25,184 nt of DNA from JBCCGR01 sp039029195. GTDB lineage: Bacteria; Pseudomonadota; Alphaproteobacteria; Rhizobiales; Rhizobiaceae. The stretch lies in NCBI GenBank assembly GCA_039029195.1, contig JBCCGR010000061.1, positions 1-25,184 on the forward strand. The letters run 5' to 3'. Each line of letters starts with the position of its first letter. Positions within the stretch are counted from its first letter, which is position 1. The position numbers and the translations under genes were made by a program. Below the pieces are notes generated by a model, which ran no database searches, was not told the DNA's origin, and worked only from the letters and a program-made list of their open reading frames with translations. Positions 23,999 through 25,184 of this stretch are shown here, piece after piece.

Positions 23999-24043
23999 AG
24001 GCGCGACCGAAAGATGTTTGAATTTTCGGCCGCGCCTTTATAT
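23999..24043 (+). terminator. Rho-independent terminator of the DM13 gene
   Basis: AGGCGCG-A-CCGAAA (23999-24012) pairs with TTTCGG-C-CGCGCCT (24024-24037), a stem of about 13 bp with a single internal mismatch and an 11-nt loop, followed by TTTATAT. It starts 22 bp after the DM13 stop codon. Confidence 0.78.
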
Positions 24044-24046
24044 ATT
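24018..24046 (+). promoter_or_regulatory. candidate sigma-70 promoter of tRNA-Pro
   Basis: TTGAAT (24018-24023) and TATATT (24041-24046) are separated by exactly 17 bp and match the sigma-70 consensus at four and five of six positions. The -10 is followed by GCGC, a GC-rich discriminator as found at stringently controlled stable-RNA promoters. The expected start near 24053 leaves a leader of about 40 nt before the tRNA. The promoter lies within the terminator hairpin of the preceding gene. Confidence 0.55.
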
Positions 24047-24092
24047 GCGCTTCGATCCGAGCGTCATTGGATGGTGGCGCAATGGGTTCAGT

Positions 24093-24169
24093 CGGAGCAT
24101 GGCGCAGTCCGGTAGCGCACTCGCCTGGGGGGCGAGGGGTCGCAGGTTCAAATCCTGCTGTTCCGACCA
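24093..24169 (+). tRNA. tRNA-Pro (anticodon GGG)
   Basis: A 77-nt cloverleaf. The acceptor stem CGGAGCA (24093-24099) pairs with TGTTCCG (24159-24165) with one G-U pair. The anticodon stem CTCGC/GCGAG (24120-24124, 24132-24136) encloses a seven-base loop with GGG at 24127-24129, reading CCC and CCU. The T loop GTTCAAAT is canonical, and the CCA end is encoded in the DNA (24167-24169). The opening C1-G72 pair is characteristic of bacterial tRNA-Pro. Confidence 0.96.
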
Positions 24170-24214
24170 TCCAACCTGTTTTCCGCCCTGACACAGTTTT
24201 TGCGCCGACACGGT

Positions 24215-24255
24215 AGCCGCTCGAACGGGCTGGCCGCGTGCGGCTGTTTTTGTTT
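24215..24255 (+). terminator. possible terminator or attenuator between tRNA-Pro and mgtE
   Basis: AGCCGC (24215-24220) can pair with GCGGCT (24240-24245), with GTTTTTGTTT directly after. The 19-nt loop is long, and an alternative GGCCGC/GCGGCT pairing competes. It most simply ends the tRNA transcript, but its place upstream of mgtE also allows attenuation. No known magnesium riboswitch class was recognised. Confidence 0.42.
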
Positions 24256-24347
24256 CGACATCAAACTCGGTAATCTTATCAAGAGTCCTGTCTCCGATTC
24301 GATGAACTGACTTCCGTCAGACCATCCAAACCGCCCGAGCCCGTTTG

Positions 24348-25184
24348 ATGTCGCCAGAGAGCCGCCCGCCACCGCTCGAATTTGATCTTGTTGATGATGC
24401 CGGCATCTACAATCACGACGGTTCGGTTCGTGCGGAAACCATCGACAATATCGAGAGCGCCATTGACGGGTTGGACACTGCCACCCTTCGCAATCTTGTA
24501 CGGCCGTTACACGAATCTGAACTTGGCGACCTGCTGGAGGCGCTGGATCAGGAGCATCGACAGTCCTTTGTCGAACTGACCGGCGAAGATTTCGACTTTG
24601 CAGCGCTCACCGAGGTCGATGAAGCGATCCGACTGGAAATTGTCGATGCGCTTCCGAACGAGCAGATTGCCGAAGGATTCAAGGAACTCGATTCCGATGA
24701 CGCGGTCTACATTCTGGAAGACATGGAAGAGGCCGACCAGGAAGACGTCCTGGCCAAAGTCCCCTTTCAGGACCGGGTGCGTTTACGGCGTTCGCTGGAC
24801 TATCCAGAAGAAACTGCCGGTCGGCGCATGCAGACAGAGTTTGTTGCGGTGCCACCGTTCTGGACCGTGGGGCAGGTGATTGATCACCTGCGTGACGATC
24901 AGGACCTGCCGCAGCGCTTTTCCGAGATTTTCCTTATTGAGCCAACCTTCAAACTGGCCGGAACTGTCGCACTTGACCGCTTGCTGCGCACTCAACGTGA
25001 AACAAGTATTTCCGACATTCAGAACGATGTGCTGCACTCCATCGATGCCAGTGTCGATCAGGAAGAGGCGGCATTGGTGTTTGAACAATATGACCTTCTC
25101 TCCGCACCGGTCGTTGATTCCAACGAACGTCTGGTCGGGGTGCTCACCATCGATGATGTGGTCGACGTTCTGCAGGAGGAGGCA
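24348..25184 (+). CDS. mgtE: magnesium transporter MgtE, N-terminal part
   Basis: The frame opens at ATG 24348 and runs off the window after 279 codons without a stop, so only the cytoplasmic part is visible. Residues from about 30 to 145 form the MgtE N domain, a helical superhelix with the family-typical VELTGEDFDFAALTEVDEAIRLEIVDALP and DDAVYILEDME stretches (in parts: FVELTGEDFDF, SDDAVYILEDME). From about residue 150 a pair of CBS domains follows, with GRRMQTEFVAVPPFWTVGQVI in the first and VVDSNERLVGVLTIDDVVDVL in the second. These domains bind Mg2+ and gate the pore when cellular magnesium is high (family knowledge). The five transmembrane helices lie beyond the window. The start has no clear ribosome site; a TTG one codon upstream is an alternative. 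Confidence 0.92.
   Translation, partial: MSPESRPPPLEFDLVDDAGIYNHDGSVRAETIDNIESAIDGLDTATLRNLVRPLHESELGDLLEALDQEHRQSFVELTGEDFDFAALTEVDEAIRLEIVDALPNEQIAEGFKELDSDDAVYILEDMEEADQEDVLAKVPFQDRVRLRRSLDYPEETAGRRMQTEFVAVPPFWTVGQVIDHLRDDQDLPQRFSEIFLIEPTFKLAGTVALDRLLRTQRETSISDIQNDVLHSIDASVDQEEAALVFEQYDLLSAPVVDSNERLVGVLTIDDVVDVLQEEA

Overview
The window looks like chromosomal DNA of an alphaproteobacterium of the order Hyphomicrobiales (Rhizobiales), possibly a marine or saline lineage. The grounds are the cluster bamE / ubiquinol-cytochrome c chaperone / DUF177 / plsX / fabH / ihfA / merR, which is typical of that order, the K+-independent type of H+-pyrophosphatase, moderately high GC, and an intergenic palindromic repeat of the kind common in these genomes. 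The genus cannot be fixed from sequence reading alone.

Layout. 1-2289 (+): the end of a CDP-alcohol phosphatidyltransferase, an AI-2E/PerM-family membrane protein and an SDR oxidoreductase. 2294-8765 (-): a sterol-desaturase-family di-iron membrane enzyme, an Hsp70 ATPase-only protein, a REP/BIME-like repeat, the membrane H+-pyrophosphatase hppA with a clear terminator, and an MFS transporter. 8766-9199 holds no recognisable gene. 9200-11317 (+): a secreted beta-barrel-like protein of unknown function, followed by a di-haem cytochrome c peroxidase/MauG-type lipoprotein. 11318-16018 (+): a probable methylamine/betaine catabolic operon with a dimethylglycine-dehydrogenase-like flavoprotein, a pyrrolysine-free MttB-family methyltransferase and a TetR regulator, preceded by a perfect 9+9 bp dyad that looks like an operator. 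16044-21228: envelope, respiratory and lipid housekeeping (bamE on -, then cbp3-like, DUF177, plsX, fabH, ihfA, merR on +). 21235-23976: three exported proteins, namely a glycerophosphodiester phosphodiesterase (-), an SGNH-hydrolase-like protein (+) and a DM13-domain protein (+). 23999-25184: terminator, tRNA-Pro(GGG) and the 5' part of mgtE.

Functional themes. plsX and fabH supply acyl-phosphate and start fatty-acid synthesis. BamE serves outer-membrane protein assembly. HppA couples pyrophosphate hydrolysis to proton pumping. The DMGDH/MttB/TetR cassette probably demethylates a quaternary or tertiary amine and delivers one-carbon units to tetrahydrofolate.

No CRISPR array, transposase, prophage or toxin-antitoxin gene is visible. 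The most interesting items are the operator-plus-catabolic cassette without a visible corrinoid protein, the barrel/di-haem peroxidase pair, two near-consensus IHF sites in front of ihfA, and a tRNA promoter that overlaps the terminator of the gene upstream.
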